Below, one piece after another: positions 12,051 to 23,910 of a stretch of DNA of 64,000 bases (positions are counted from its first letter, which is position 1; every line of letters starts with the position of its first letter). The notes beneath the pieces were generated by a model. The model worked only from the letters and a program-made list of their open reading frames with translations. It ran no database searches and had not been told where the DNA came from. The position numbers and the translations under genes were made by a program. The stretch comes from Microcebus murinus (lineage: Eukaryota; Chordata; Mammalia; Primates; Cheirogaleidae): positions 67,930,501-67,994,500 of the forward strand of contig NC_134109.1 of the NCBI RefSeq assembly GCF_040939455.1. The letters run 5' to 3'.

Positions 12051-12892
12051 TACAGAGTCACTAGCGGATGATTATAAGAATTTATTAACCTTCTTTTATT
12101 TTAGTCTGCCCCATAAAGTTAGTGGAAACTTGTCCTCTCCTTTATAAGTATGAGAAGTTATTACAGATGGCCTTTTTGAACCCTCAGATAGAAGCAGCTG
12201 TGTATCATATAAACCTGTGCTTATGGACAGGTTGCTGAAAGACTGGAACTGATGTATTCTGAATTCATTATAGCGCCTGGCACATTGCTGGGTCAAGACA
12301 CAATAGATGTTTAGGGGAAGATGCTATTTGAGTTTTTGCTTACTTACATACTTGATTATAGTGTAGACTTTATTTATAACTGAGAACTGTTAACCCAAAG
12401 TGTAAAGCAAGCCCCACCCATAATAATTTCTATAAGTCACTTGTTCCCTTCATGGTAATTTGGGTCTATACAACTAAACTAGAAACATGCTACATTAAAA
12501 TCAGTTTATTATTAGAGTCCAGTTACCTACTGAGCATTCTGTAATTTCATGTTTAAAATCTGTTTTCCTGTTCCCATTTTAATTCTGTATGTGTAATATA
12601 TGATGCTAGTCTTCATATCCATAAAGGGATAAAAATCTTTCCTTGGTTGCTACTTTTCCCCACAGAAGGAGCATGTGGGAACTTTAATTTTTGTGATTAG
12701 TACATTCTTCTACATATTTTGTCGAAGCAGAAAATCTTAAATCTTTTCAAAATGATTTAAGATTTATAGAGAAAGCAAAATTTTCTTTTAAAAGTTCTGA
12801 ATGCTCTTTGATGAAGTAATTTATGTAAATGGTACCCAAAGAAGGTAATGACATGGATTAAGATTGTGGAACCTGGTTTTACTGCCCTTTAT
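12051..12892. other. Intronic DNA, no recognised feature
   Basis: AT-rich. A fragment at about 12265-12310 ('gcgcctggcacattgctggg') may be a MIR end. Nothing else supported. Confidence 0.4.
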
Positions 12893-13067
12893 CTCAGTGG
12901 TTTTCAACTCTAGATGTCCCTTAGAATACCTGTAGAGTTTCTCAAAATTCAGATGGCCTGATTCTACCATAGTTCTACTAATGCAGTACCAGGGGTAGTG
13001 CAGAAGCTTATTTATATTTTGAAAGTTTATGCAAGAACTTCTGAAGCTAAGGTTGAGAAGTTTCACT
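12893..13067. mobile_element. MER5A-type hAT transposon
   Basis: It opens with 'ttatctcagtggttttcaac' and closes with 'aaggttgagaagtttcacta', inverted terminal repeats of the MER5/MER58 kind. The inside has 'cagatggcctgattctacca'. The 12821-13066 minus frame is a shadow of this repeat. Confidence 0.65.
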
Positions 13068-14017
13068 ATTTTGGGGGAGGTATACTCTGGGTTGTCTTAT
13101 TGGAACATTTGACATAATGTATTTTGGGTACTCAATTTTATTACAAAATATTTTTTAGCTTCTTCTTTGTCATCTGGCTATTGTCAAACCTCTGCATTTT
13201 TCTGAGCTTTAATTTATTTAGTTGAAAAGTTTAGAGTAGTTAGAGTTGAGGTTCATTTGGACTCTGAGATTCTAGGATTCTGAAGCCCCTTGAAAGTTTT
13301 ATACGAAATTTCATCATTATTCCATTCATATCATGTAGGAAGGAATTCAGGTTATATTAACATTTAAACATATATGAGGGTTTGAGAAAATTCTATTTTT
13401 TACTGGAATTAGGGTGCCCAGATTTAATTGCCAGCAATGTGGCATAAGAAAGAATTCTTATCTACTTTCTAATTCAGACTGGCTCTCATCTCAAAGTATG
13501 TAAATATTAGAAGAGAGAGGAGAATGTGATAGATGAGATTTGGCCATCATAGAAATGGCTTATTGAGCAGTGGTGAGTTGACTTCCCAAGAGTTTTTGTC
13601 CAGGAAAAATAAAGAAATTCACACTGATATCAGAGGTGTACAAAGGTATTAGCAGTGAGAGAGGAAATGCAAAACAACTACAATAATGCTGCATATTTAT
13701 TCTTTATTATTCAAGTAAATATTGCTGAAAGTAAGAAATGTTTAGAAAATTATGTGAAAGAAAGTAAAAAAGCAATCATCTTGTGCATGTTATTTGTTTT
13801 AATTATAGTCAATCCCTGCAGCATCTCTGACCGCTGGGTGATATGTTCCTCATTTCTTAGATGAAGGAACCAGTGTTCCTCAGAGGTCGTGACCTCGTGT
13901 GGCCACAATTTTGGAAGTGGCACACTCAGACATCCACCCAATCCCTGACCCATGGCAATACTCATGTTGCCACAGCACCTCGTTTCTTCTTACTTGGCCC
14001 AGGAGGGGTATGGTAGA
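13068..14017. other. Intronic DNA, no recognised feature
   Basis: No exon or clear repeat. Frames at 13655-13864 and 13750-13965 overlap on opposite strands without family resemblance. Confidence 0.4.
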
Positions 14018-14031
14018 GAGGGCTGTCTTTT

Positions 14032-14188
14032 TTTTTCCATTTTTTTTAATTTCAGCGTATTTTGGGGGTACAAATGTTAAGGTTACATATATTGCCCATG
14101 CCCCCCATTCCCCCTTGAGTCAGAGCTTCAAGTGTGACCATCCCCCAGATGTTGCATATCTCATTTATACCCATCCCCTCCTCCCCCT
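14032..14188 (-). mobile_element. Strepsirrhine-type L1, severely 5'-truncated, with 14-bp target duplication
   Basis: After a T-rich tail the plus strand reads 'ttcagcgtattttgggggta', then 'ggttacatatattgcccatg' and 'tgtgaccatcccccagatgt'. This is the antisense of the L1 3' UTR type also present in sense at 45425-45590. The flanks repeat 'gagggctgtctttt' at 14018-14031 and 14189-14202, so both ends of this roughly 157-bp insertion are fixed. Low divergence and a perfect duplication suggest a lineage-specific insertion. Confidence 0.88.
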
Positions 14189-14202
14189 GAGGGCTGTCTT
14201 TT

Positions 14203-14734
14203 AGGGAGCAGATTCCTTTCTAACTCTTCACAATTGATAGAGACATGGAACACTTTTGACCCACACAGTGTTTTCCTGTCATATTTCTGAGGTTATTGAT
14301 TAATAGACTTTCCTATATTAGGAATATACAAAAGGGTAAGCCTTTTGTCTCTTTATTGCAGAGATATGCTATGTAAATTCAGATATAAAACTTTAACTCT
14401 AGAAGAAAATGCAATAAAAATCAAAGTGATTTGCAGTGCCTTGATTTTATAAGCTTTCCTACATCCTTTTTAATTTTATAAAAATGCAGTATTCTTTGTT
14501 ATACTATTTGTTGGATTTGAGTCAAAACATTTACAACAATCACTGTTGATTGCATGAAGTTAAAAGAGGGTTTTCTTCTGAGATGTTTTCTAGCCCACTA
14601 GTTTAACCACCAAGTATCATTTATAAATGACCTTCAATATAGCACTTGCCATGCACCCATCCAATGCTCAATATGGTCAGGGTGGCACCAGCCCACCTTG
14701 AGATTAATAATAGTAATAATAATAGTAGTAATGG
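14203..14734. other. Intronic DNA, no recognised feature
   Basis: No repeat or exon was recognised apart from a short ATT/AGT-rich stretch at about 14706-14732. Confidence 0.4.
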
Positions 14735-14975
14735 TATTTATTGAGTTCCTATATCAGGCATGGTCCCATACCCTTTCCAAATATTAACTCCTTTAATCAT
14801 TAAGATAATGCTATAAGGTGGATAATAATACTGTTCTTATTTTGTAGAGGATGAAACTGACCATACAGAGATGAATTAGCTTGCCAAGATCATGAGCTAG
14901 TGAGTAACAAAACAAAGATTTGAACCCATGTAGTCCGATTCTACTGCCTATGTCCTTAGGCTCTGCTCTCCTTCT
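14735..14975 (-). repeat. MIR SINE, near full length
   Basis: The antisense MIR order is clear: 'tatttattgagttcctatat', 'ttaactcctttaatcattaa', 'gaggatgaaactgaccatac', 'gatttgaacccatgtagtcc'. Confidence 0.8.
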
Positions 14976-15394
14976 CTTATAGGAATAGGAGTTGTGTGAG
15001 AGAAGACATCCCAAACTTGCACATCTTCACTGATAAACATGTCTTGATATTACTTTGATGTCTTACAGGTTTAAGGTCTGGCTAGGTGGTGAAAGTCCTG
15101 TATACCAATAACTGGGCCATTAAGAAATTCACAATTAGAATGACACTGTTAGTAGATATATTTAACTTTTAGAGAGAAAATTAGTTCCCCAGGGAAATTC
15201 ACAGAGGCTCCTGACGGGGACACTGGCACATATGAACTTATTTTTTTTCAGTTGCATAATAGAAAAAGTAGATGCTTTAATTTTTTTTTTTTTCAGATTT
15301 AGAACTTGGGTGGTTCTAGACGTCTTACTGTGAAAACTACTGGTAATAATAATTGTCTTTCTAAAGCCTTGTGAATTGTTGAGGGTCCAACACT

Positions 15395-15540
15395 AGGTAA
15401 CTGAGCACTTAACGTGTATCACCTCATTTAATCCTCACAGCAGCCTTCTGTTGTTGTTTCTGCTTTACAGGTGAAATAGCCTAAGTTTAAAGTCAGTAAG
15501 TATGCTGCCCAGGGCTGATCACACCTGGATCCATATGACT
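15395..15540 (-). repeat. MIR SINE
   Basis: 'cacctcatttaatcctcaca' and 'gctttacaggtgaaatagcc' followed by a degraded 'gtaagtggcagagc' counterpart are antisense MIR. Confidence 0.65.
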
Positions 15541-16274
15541 TCAAAGAAGATACACTTAGTAATTTTTTCTCCAGGACAGGGCTGGGTTTGAGGAACAGAG
15601 CTCTCTTAAAAATAATGTGGCAACATTCCTTGAGCAGAGTGTTCTAGTCTCCAAGGATTTAGAGGATGTGCTGTCAGCCACTTCAGCTTTTCTAGTGGTT
15701 TAGCACGCCAACAGAGTTTTCTTTTTCCATTCTCTCGTGTATGCGTTCCAATACTAAAACCAGATGGAAACGAGGGAAAACTCTTAACACAGGCTAGTGC
15801 CAAAACATTTCATTTAAAAAGGAAACTCCATCTGTGTGCTCTCCCACCACACAGCCCACTGTTAAGAACAGGAGTTTCACAGCTCACTCACTTCTGTTCG
15901 TTTTGATGAGTTTTGACTAATTGCAAAGGTAGAGCAAGTGGTGGTTAGGGAGATGGCAAACTAAGGCGGCTTTCCAGAAGGAAAGCGGCTGGCGAGGCAC
16001 TGTGTACCTGGCAGACAGCCTGCACAGCAGCCTACCACGAAGGCACTGTTTTAAGACATGCAGATGAATTCTTTGTTTTGGGTAATTTTCTTAGTGAACG
16101 CTTTTAGGAGTTAGTGCGCCTTGCCGTGGTAAGGAGAGTTTAACACCATCAGGTTTTCCTTTGTCAGAGGCACTTAGGGACGCCAAGAGTCCCTTTTGCT
16201 CCCTGTATTCTCCCACCCCAGCTACAGAAGAACGCAGGCTTAGGCATAGGACTGACTTGCGGTGAAATACTGAC
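15541..16274. other. Intronic DNA, no recognised feature
   Basis: Mixed composition, no exon or repeat seen. Frames at 15606-15803 and 16091-16456 on the minus strand lack family resemblance. Confidence 0.4.
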
Positions 16275-16440
16275 CGTACTAGCTCTGTCATGTCTTTGGG
16301 GCTCAGTTTTCTCATCTCATCTAGAAAATGGCAATAGTATCTATTTCCCACGGGTATTTTGAAGAGTAACTGAACTATGTATGTGCGTATAATGCCTGAT
16401 ACATAGAAGGTACTCAGCTTTATGAGCAAGATTATTATCA
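16275..16440 (+). repeat. MIR SINE, 3' half
   Basis: 'ctcagttttctcatctcatc', 'gaaaatggcaatagtatcta' and 'tgcctgatacatagaaggta' follow sense MIR. Confidence 0.7.
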
Positions 16441-17142
16441 TTAGTGGGACACCCACTGGTTCTTACCATGCGAAGGTAATTCATCTGCAGTTTTTTAAAA
16501 GATGTTAATGTGTATTGATGACAGGTATCTGTTAGCCAAGTCATGTGAGGCAAAGTCACATGATAGCCCAGATTTGGTTGTGGGGGTTTCCTACCTATCC
16601 TCCTGTGCTGCTTTCCCCTTTCTCTCTCAACTCTTTTTCCTCTCCTGTCTGTGTCTCACTCCTGATATGCAGATTCCAGGTCATTCTGACTGCTGATTTG
16701 TAAGCCAGGCTCCTCTTGATTCTCAAGGCTCCAAACTTATTTTACCCCCAACTAGAATTCTAGGTGGCATCATGCTGCTGTTCTATTTCCGAGAGTTTGA
16801 AAATGTCCACCCTGCTCCCATGAGGATTTGCACATTGCTGGGTATACTGGGCGCCGAAGTCCATTGTGTTCAGGCCTCCTTGTCAAACTTCATGGGGAGA
16901 TAGGACTGGCTTAGTTGATCCAGGTCCTGTCCCTGAAATGGGAGATGTTATTTTCCTACACCTATCTTCACTGGATCAAAAGAAAAATCATAACAAAATA
17001 AAACAAAACATTTTCTGGGGTCAATCAAGTGCACAGTTAAGCAAATAGTAGAAGTGGGAGAGGCCGATACAAATGCCTGTGCACCCAGCTTTTCAGCCCG
17101 GATCAGGTTCTTGTTTCTCCAGCTCTTTCCTGTTGCCCTTCC

Positions 17143-17145
<3 letters not shown>
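16441..17145. other. Intronic DNA, no recognised feature
   Basis: Nothing recognised; chance frames only. Confidence 0.4.
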
Positions 17146-17201
<56 letters not shown>

Positions 17202-17213
17202 GCGCGCGCACGC
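17146..17213. repeat. (CA)n microsatellite ending in an alternating CG tract
   Basis: About 26 uninterrupted CA units (17146-17197) are followed by 'gcacgcgcgcgcacgc'. The alternating purine-pyrimidine CG part is a classic Z-DNA-prone stretch. The 16948-17256 minus frame, rich in V and C, is a translation of this repeat. Confidence 0.97.
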
Positions 17214-17339
17214 TCAGAATATGATTGAGTGACATTTCCACCCCAATTACAGTCATGCTAAACCATATGCAGAACTTTCCAAAAGAAACTATAAATAACC
17301 AGAGTGTAGTGAGGTTGCCAGGTTGTCCAGTACCATAAA

Positions 17340-17590
17340 GGATATATGACCAGGTAGTTACTGTGCTCTGAGCATGAACATGCTCCTCCTCTGGCCTTCC
17401 CTGTCATCCCCATTCATAGCACTTAGCATTGCTGGGTTTTGTCGGTTGGCTTTCTGTTTAATTCTGCAGACTGGCAGCCTCTAGAGGGTAGGAACTGTGC
17501 TGCAGACACCTGTGTCCTTAGTGCCCTGACCACAGTCCCCCTGTGGAACAAACAAAGTGCGTGGGGGGAATTGGGCATAGCCCTGCTCCT
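17340..17590 (+). repeat. L2 LINE, 3' part
   Basis: 'cattcatagcacttagcatt', 'ctctagagggtaggaactgt' and 'gtgtccttagtgccctgacc' match the L2 3' region in sense. Diverged. Confidence 0.55.
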
Positions 17591-18904
17591 GCCCAGTCTC
17601 CCTAGGAGTCTTCATGAGAGCTGAGACCACCTGAGCTCAGGGCTCCATTTCTGGATTCAAGCTCCAGCTGTGAGCTCACACGTTCACTCTGGGTTATTCC
17701 AGCTGGTGCTTGGTTTGGCTTTGGTCTTTTTTTTTTTTAACTTACTATTATTCACACTAAGATGCTGCTGGGTGGTCTTTTAATTCCCTTGGAATTCATC
17801 AAATTACCGAGCAGGAAATTTTATTCTACCTAATAGCCCAGTTACCAAGAAAAAATACAAGTTTCTCTGATATATTCAGACTTTTAGAATCATCCATAAT
17901 GAGCCATTTATAAATTCTTCCATTGTGGGCTACAGTGGGAAGCTGTTATCTCAAATTTTTGAAGTACCTGAGTGTTTCTTCTAAAGAAAGAGTTCATGTT
18001 ATGGAGGAATAAATGATCTTTTAATGGGAATTGAATATATCAAAACTTTCCCCAAATGCTCTTTTCTCATAAGTAATCGGTTTCAATTCTACATTCCCTT
18101 AAAGAAGGCTTTCAAGGGAAAAATGGAAGCTCCATTTTTGTTTTTTAGATTTAACCTCTCTGAGGATATTCATTCTGTCTTCCCCCTAGCTGCCCACCCC
18201 AGCTTTTAACATAAATTATTCTTCATCTACCATACGTGGATCCCATGTGGCTTAGGTTGTAGATCTCATGGTAAACTGTGTTACTGCATTTCAATGTTTA
18301 TATTCATTTAAACAAAGTATGCTGTTCTGAGAAGCCTGTAGGGGGTTGGCAAGTGGGTTTGAGATGGCAAGAACATACTCAGCTTTGATTCCTTGAGATC
18401 CAGGTTTTCGTTTTCCTAAGCAGAAGCACCAGAATGGTGAGCTGTGCTCTTCCATTTTCTAGCTAATGTGCGTAAGTGGCAGTTATGTAGGTTCTCTCTG
18501 TCCTTCCATCCTTTCCATCTTGTGGATGGGTAAAAGTCAACTGTTTTTGCATCCATGAATTTTTAAGTATATTTCTCCTAATAAATGCATACATGTTCTT
18601 TATTTAAAAAAAAATTAAATGTGGCACCAAGGAGAAAAAAGAAAGAAAAGAAAAACCAACGGGAAAATCATGACTTTGTCTTTTCAGGCTTCATACTTTT
18701 TAATATTCCTCCCCCTTTGTAATATTCTAGGTACAATTTGTTCTCCTTTTTTATTTAACATGGTAACAAGAGTTTTATTTTTTACACAACTTTTATAAAG
18801 ATAAGATTAATGGCTCCTTGAGTACCAGAGAATAGTTAAGCATTCATCTATTGCTGGATATTTTATATTTTCAGTTTTCACCAGGAGAAATAATATTTGT
18901 GGTC
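17591..18904. other. Intronic DNA, no recognised feature
   Basis: No exon or clear repeat. An A-rich simple stretch lies at about 18604-18658. Confidence 0.4.
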
Positions 18905-19025
18905 TTCTTTCTATTTTAAATACCCATCTTGCAGATGAAAAAACTGAGGAGCACATGGATAACTTGTTAGAGAAACATCCACACTGCTAGGGAGTGGTAG
19001 AAGGGGCCTGGAACCTCAGTTCTCT
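18905..19025 (-). repeat. MIR SINE fragment
   Basis: 'ttgcagatgaaaaaactgag' and the following 'gggagtggtagaaggggcct' fit antisense MIR. Confidence 0.55.
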
Positions 19026-19577
19026 GTGCCTTGCTTAGTCATCTGCTGTGGATCAAAATGAGCTTATTTTTAAAACCCAGTTCCACCAGAACTCTTTATC
19101 TTGTTTCATTCTGTGTGCTTAACAACCAGTTAAAAATCACTGTGATATTTAACATTGTTTTACACCAAGTTCTCTTTGAAGTACATATGCTGTCTGTTCC
19201 CTTTAGAGTATGCCATTATTTGATTTCCATATGCATTTGCAGGTATGTGTCAGTGATTGTGTCTATGTTTGCAGAGAAAGAGAGGGGAAGAAGGTTTCTT
19301 ACCCAGAGTCAGCCCTGATGTTCCTCAAAAGAGGTACCTCATTTTTTTGGTCTGGTTCAATTATGAATACATTAACCATCTATTGTATTGTTATATGAGG
19401 GGCGGGGCAAGTGGTAAATGTCAACAAACACATTCATGCTTTTTTTCTACGTCAGTGCATTTAATTAATGATTCACATTTGACATTATATCAGATCCAAC
19501 ATTTGAGTCAACCAGGATGAAGAAAATTAACTTCTTAAGAATTTTTTTTTAACTTTAGATTTTTATGTCTACAATTC

Positions 19578-19917
19578 TTTTTTTTTTTTTTTTTGAGACA
19601 GAGTCTCACTTTGTTGCCCAGGCTAGAGTGAGTGCGGTGACATCAGCCTAGCTCACAGCAACCTCAAACTTCTGGGCTCAAGTGATCCTACCACCTCAGC
19701 CTCCCAAGTAGCTGGGACTACAGGCATGCACCACCATGCCCAGATAATTTTTTGTATATATATTTTTAGTTGGTCAATTAATTTCTTTCCATTTTTAGTA
19801 GAGATGGGGTGTATCGCTCTTGCTCAGGCTGGTTTCGAACTCCTGACCTTGAGCAATCCACCCGCCTTGGCCTCCCAGAGTGCTAGGATTACAGACGTGA
19901 GCCACCACGCCTGGCCT
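19578..19917 (-). mobile_element. Alu, strepsirrhine subfamily, full-length dimer
   Basis: A 17-base T tail (the A tail on the minus strand) is followed by 'gagacagagtctcactttgt', 'catcagcctagctcacagca', a 'ttggtcaattaatttctttc' linker and the left arm ending 'gagccaccacgcctggcc'. The linker and the 'gcctagctcacagc' variant are typical of lemur and galago Alus, not of ape Alus. The 19726-19947 frame is a translation of it. Target duplication uncertain. Confidence 0.95.
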
Positions 19918-19959
19918 AGAAGAATTCTTAATCATTCTCAAAGCTAATGCCAATGTTTA

Positions 19960-20060
19960 TGTGAAAAATGAGGACCACAGAGGTTAAATGTCTTGCCCAA
20001 CATCACACAACCACTACGCTCAGGCACAAGAAAGAAAAACAGTGTTCAGATCTTCTTGCC
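19960..20060 (-). repeat. MIR SINE fragment
   Basis: 'aatgaggaccacagaggtta' and 'cttgcccaacatcacacaac' are antisense MIR core. Confidence 0.6.
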
Positions 20061-23000
20061 AGTTTGATTTTTGACTCTGATTGAATTGGGTTTAGATGAA
20101 GAAGAGGTGGGATTAGTGGTTAAGCTGAATTGGAAGATATATATCTCTGTGCCATTCCTTTTCACATCAGTATGCAAGAGCACTTTGTACCACTCAGTCT
20201 TGGGAATAGTGGCTATCTCTCTTCTAAGGTTTGGTTATTGTTAGAAACTCCCTATGGATTCCTCCATAAAGGCCAAGTGTGCAGGCCTATCCCACTTCCC
20301 TGTCACTTCCCTCTAGACTTAGGTACCCATAAAGTGGAAAGTGCCTAATAGGAGTGTTTTAGAGGGGAAAGGCCAACGATGCCATTGTGTCTCTAAATGT
20401 GGTGTACTGCCTGATCCTTTGGGTTAAGAGAAGAAAATATTATAATTTCAATTTAAAATGTATGATACAACTGTTTTCTAATTTATATACTTCATGTATG
20501 CTTTATAATTGCCATAATATATTAGAATAGTCTTTTTATATACTTTATAAATATACATTATTAGGGATTAGTGGCCATAATTTTTTTTTATTAAGGGGAT
20601 AATAAAAAATGGTTAGAAACCCCTGGCTAAAGACCTAGATGGTAGAAGCCTTGGCTACTGCTAATAACTTCTGGCCAGTGGACTGAGATGGACTGCTGTA
20701 AAAATCTGTGCCTTTAGAGGTAGTTGCCCGAAGTACTGAGTGTATGACTGCTCTTTGGAATCAGCCTCAGCCTCCACTCCTCAACCCCCCACATACCCCC
20801 AGATTCCATGGCTTTCTGGAAGGTAGGGACCCAGCTATTCTGTAGACTCAGTCTCCTAACATGCATTGGGGGGCCTGTCACAGAGCTTAGCACTAACCTA
20901 GTAGTTGCAAGTGATGTCTCTCTTTTTGGAAACTGAAATCTGACTGAGACAACTATTTGTTTCAGTTCTAATATTAGGTTTGATTTGGACTGAATGTAAA
21001 TATCTGTGACTTTGCTTTTAGTACAGTATCATCAGGTTGAGCCTGGTTTATTTAGTTCTAAAGCTTCTTGGCCTTTTGTACTGTTTAAAAAGGGAAACCA
21101 ATATTTCCTTTCTGGACCTTACACTTATTGATTCATCCAGGGGAGCCTCTTTGGCTGATAATAGCAAAGTCCTTGGTTCCCTTATGAGCAATTCTGCTTG
21201 AGCTAATGCCTTTCCTTTTTTGTACATAATTATTCCTCTTTATTTGTCAGCTTTTATACTTTATATATAAGGACTCTATAGACCAATACTTACAGCACTG
21301 CTATGCCAACCCTCTTTGGGAAAGAAATTTCTTTAAACTTAAATTCAAATACCATGTCTCCAAAAGACATTCACATTTGTCACATCATATATAAACACAA
21401 GTCACTTATATAAATAAAGATAAACACACTCTTCTATGGAATTTAGAACTGTTAAAAATATTAATTTGTTTTCAAAAATAACATAGCTCTGAGATTAGAC
21501 TTGATTTTCTGTGCGTATTTCAGAGCTTGTCTGAAGGCAGGCTTCCCCTGTTCCCCATTCTCCCTGTCTGCATTGCTCCTGACTCAGGTGTCCTATGCAA
21601 CTAATGCCCTTGGCTTCCCAGAGCCTCTCTGCAAACCAACATGGTTTGCCACTGTTCCTTGACCCTGAAATCACTTTCTCTTCCCTTCCCGACACTGTTA
21701 AAAACAGTTCCTCAGAGTGACCGATCTGAGATGTTAGTAAAGAAATACTGTAGTTTATAAAAACCTGTAAAGGCTGATAGGTCATTTGAACACCTTCCCT
21801 GAGAGGATTTTTATTTGCAGAAAGTGGCAGCTCCTCTAAAATTACTGGTGGTGGTAGTAGTAGTAACACTGAGAACATTTATTGATCAAGTGCCATCACC
21901 ATTTTACACCTTCTTAGATAATTCTATCTGGGGTTGATTTCGATGCACATTATGACAAACACCTGGACTTCCTGGTTAGATCATTATTCCATAGTACTTA
22001 GTTCCTTATCTCGCAGTAAGAAGCATTCATTTGTTCATTGTTGCTACTTACAGACTCTTGCTTGGAATCTTTTTGTGTGGTAACAGTTGTTACCATGAAT
22101 TTAGAGGACATTGTGTTAAATGCACTTTGATTTCATTTAATTTGGCTTCTGTTGGTTTTTCTTTTTAACAGAGGGTATTAGAGAAAAAATCCAACTTGAT
22201 ACTAAAGAGGCTTACATTACTCATTTTCATAAATTGATTTACTAACTAAGGGCACTTAGGATTATAAATGCCTTCTTCAATTTCAGAAAGTGTTTGTGGT
22301 ATTTTTTTTTTTAAGTCACTATACAGCCAGTCTTTCAGATAAAATTCTTAGGCTTTAAGACTATGATATGACAGGAATCTTGTTGCCAAGGTTTTTCTAC
22401 ATAATATCTTAAACTTGCTTCCTTCCAAAATCTAATTTTATTTTGAGCTACAATCCAGCTCTGTGAACGTTGAGGTCAGAGGAAGAAAGGAATCTTCTTC
22501 CCCATGAAATGAGCTCTTTTAGTCTGGGCTTGGAAGTATCTTAGAGGTTGTAAGCAGGGGGAGAGTTTTGCAGAAATGAGTTTAAATTTTCCTGGGACCA
22601 GTTAAATTTTTGCCTAGAGGTAGGAATAGGATGATAGTACTTAGAGTCTTTTGAGGATACAGAACTCGATGTTATACAATGTAGTTAGCGTCATAAATAC
22701 TTCAGTCTGCGCACTATTAAAAAGTGAGATTTGGATTGAAATGATTTACTTGGTTTTATGAGTCGGATTACTCTATTTTTAGCTTAACCACATTGAATCC
22801 AATTAGCACTTTAGTTTTGTTTTTATGAGAGATACTTTGTAGAATATCATTTTGCCAAGTTTCTGATGGGTCTGGAAAACATAGAGTTCTTTATGTACAC
22901 TGGCAAGTTGTATATACTGTATCAGTAAGAAGTTATATAAGCCCCTTCTGATCTGAGGCTTTATTTTGTTATGCATAGATTACCATTTGTGGGGAATACC

Positions 23001-23102
23001 ATGGCCCAGTAATAGCTAATCAAGGGATAGTTTTGTGTGCATAATATGTTTTGTTTTCTCCCATTTCCAGGATCAAAATAACTCATCCTAAGTAACCGTG
23101 TA
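20061..23102. other. Intronic DNA, mostly unique
   Basis: A faint L2-like piece may lie at about 20800-20900. No exon, RNA gene or other repeat recognised. The 127-codon minus frame at 21495-21878 has no family resemblance and no splice context. Confidence 0.4.
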
Positions 23103-23345
23103 AGAGCAAAAGCTTTGGAGATGAAAAAAACATGGATTTGGATTCGTTTCTGCTAGTGACTAGCTGTATGGCCTAGGGAGAGTCACTTGGCTTTTCTGAG
23201 CCACAGTGTCCACATATGTAAAATGCTGGTTAAAAATATCTATCTTGGAGGGCTATTGTGAGGACTTAAAAAAATTGTATGAGAAGATATACATAAACCA
23301 CCTTGCTTGGCCCCAGGACATAATAAATGCTTAATAAATGGTAGT
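23103..23345 (+). repeat. MIR SINE, near full length
   Basis: 'gactagctgtatggcctagg', 'gagtcacttggcttttctga', 'tattgtgaggacttaaaaaa' and a terminal 'aataaatgcttaataaatgg' follow sense MIR. Confidence 0.75.
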
Positions 23346-23699
23346 TTCTTCATCACTCTTATCAGACATTTGATAGCATTCTTCTACTGGCCCTAAGGAA
23401 TTAAAGTCATCAGTCACCTGTCAGAGACGGGACTAGAAAAGGCAAGAAAGCAGCTGGTGGCTTTGCGTGCTCCTCAAACAGGAATCAAAGTTCTATCAAG
23501 GAGCCAATTGACACACATTAGGATCCTGATCACAAATTTTGTCAGTAGCTTGTATGAAATTATCTGTTCCGAAGATGGAAAATATCTGTCTCTTCTGAAG
23601 GGCAAGTCAGTGACAAACCAATGCAGTTTCAATGTAAAGCAAGGCTGGATGTCTATGGATGTCGTTAAATGTGCTGGAAGGTTTTGGCATAGTATAAGA
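23346..23699. other. Intronic DNA between two MIRs
   Basis: An open frame at 23457-23705 (+) lacks family resemblance and exon signals. Nothing else recognised. Confidence 0.4.
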
Positions 23700-23910
23700 G
23701 CATGACTGGAATCCTACACAACTCTATTCAGATCTCAGCCGTATCCCTTTCTAGCTGTGGTCACAGAACATGCCTAACCTCCTTGAACTGCTTTCCTCAC
23801 CTAGACAATGGGGACAACTCATACACACCTCATGGGCTTAGTGTGTAAATTAAATAAGACCACCAGCAAAGAGCCTAGCACACCATAAACCTCAATAAAT
23901 GCTGGCTGGC
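23700..23910 (+). repeat. MIR SINE
   Basis: 'cctttctagctgtggtcaca', 'ctcacctagacaatggggac', 'aaagagcctagcacaccata' and 'ctcaataaatgctggctggc' follow sense MIR. Confidence 0.75.

Noticed and set aside
16948..17256. 102-codon minus frame with long V/C run
   Set aside because: Translation of the CA microsatellite.
21495..21878. 127-codon minus open frame
   Set aside because: No family resemblance, no exon signals, not repeated elsewhere; a frame of this length can occur by chance in 64 kb.
23457..23705. 82-codon plus frame considered as a further STXBP6 exon
   Set aside because: Its protein does not match the PH-like domain that follows residue 51, and no donor in phase was found.
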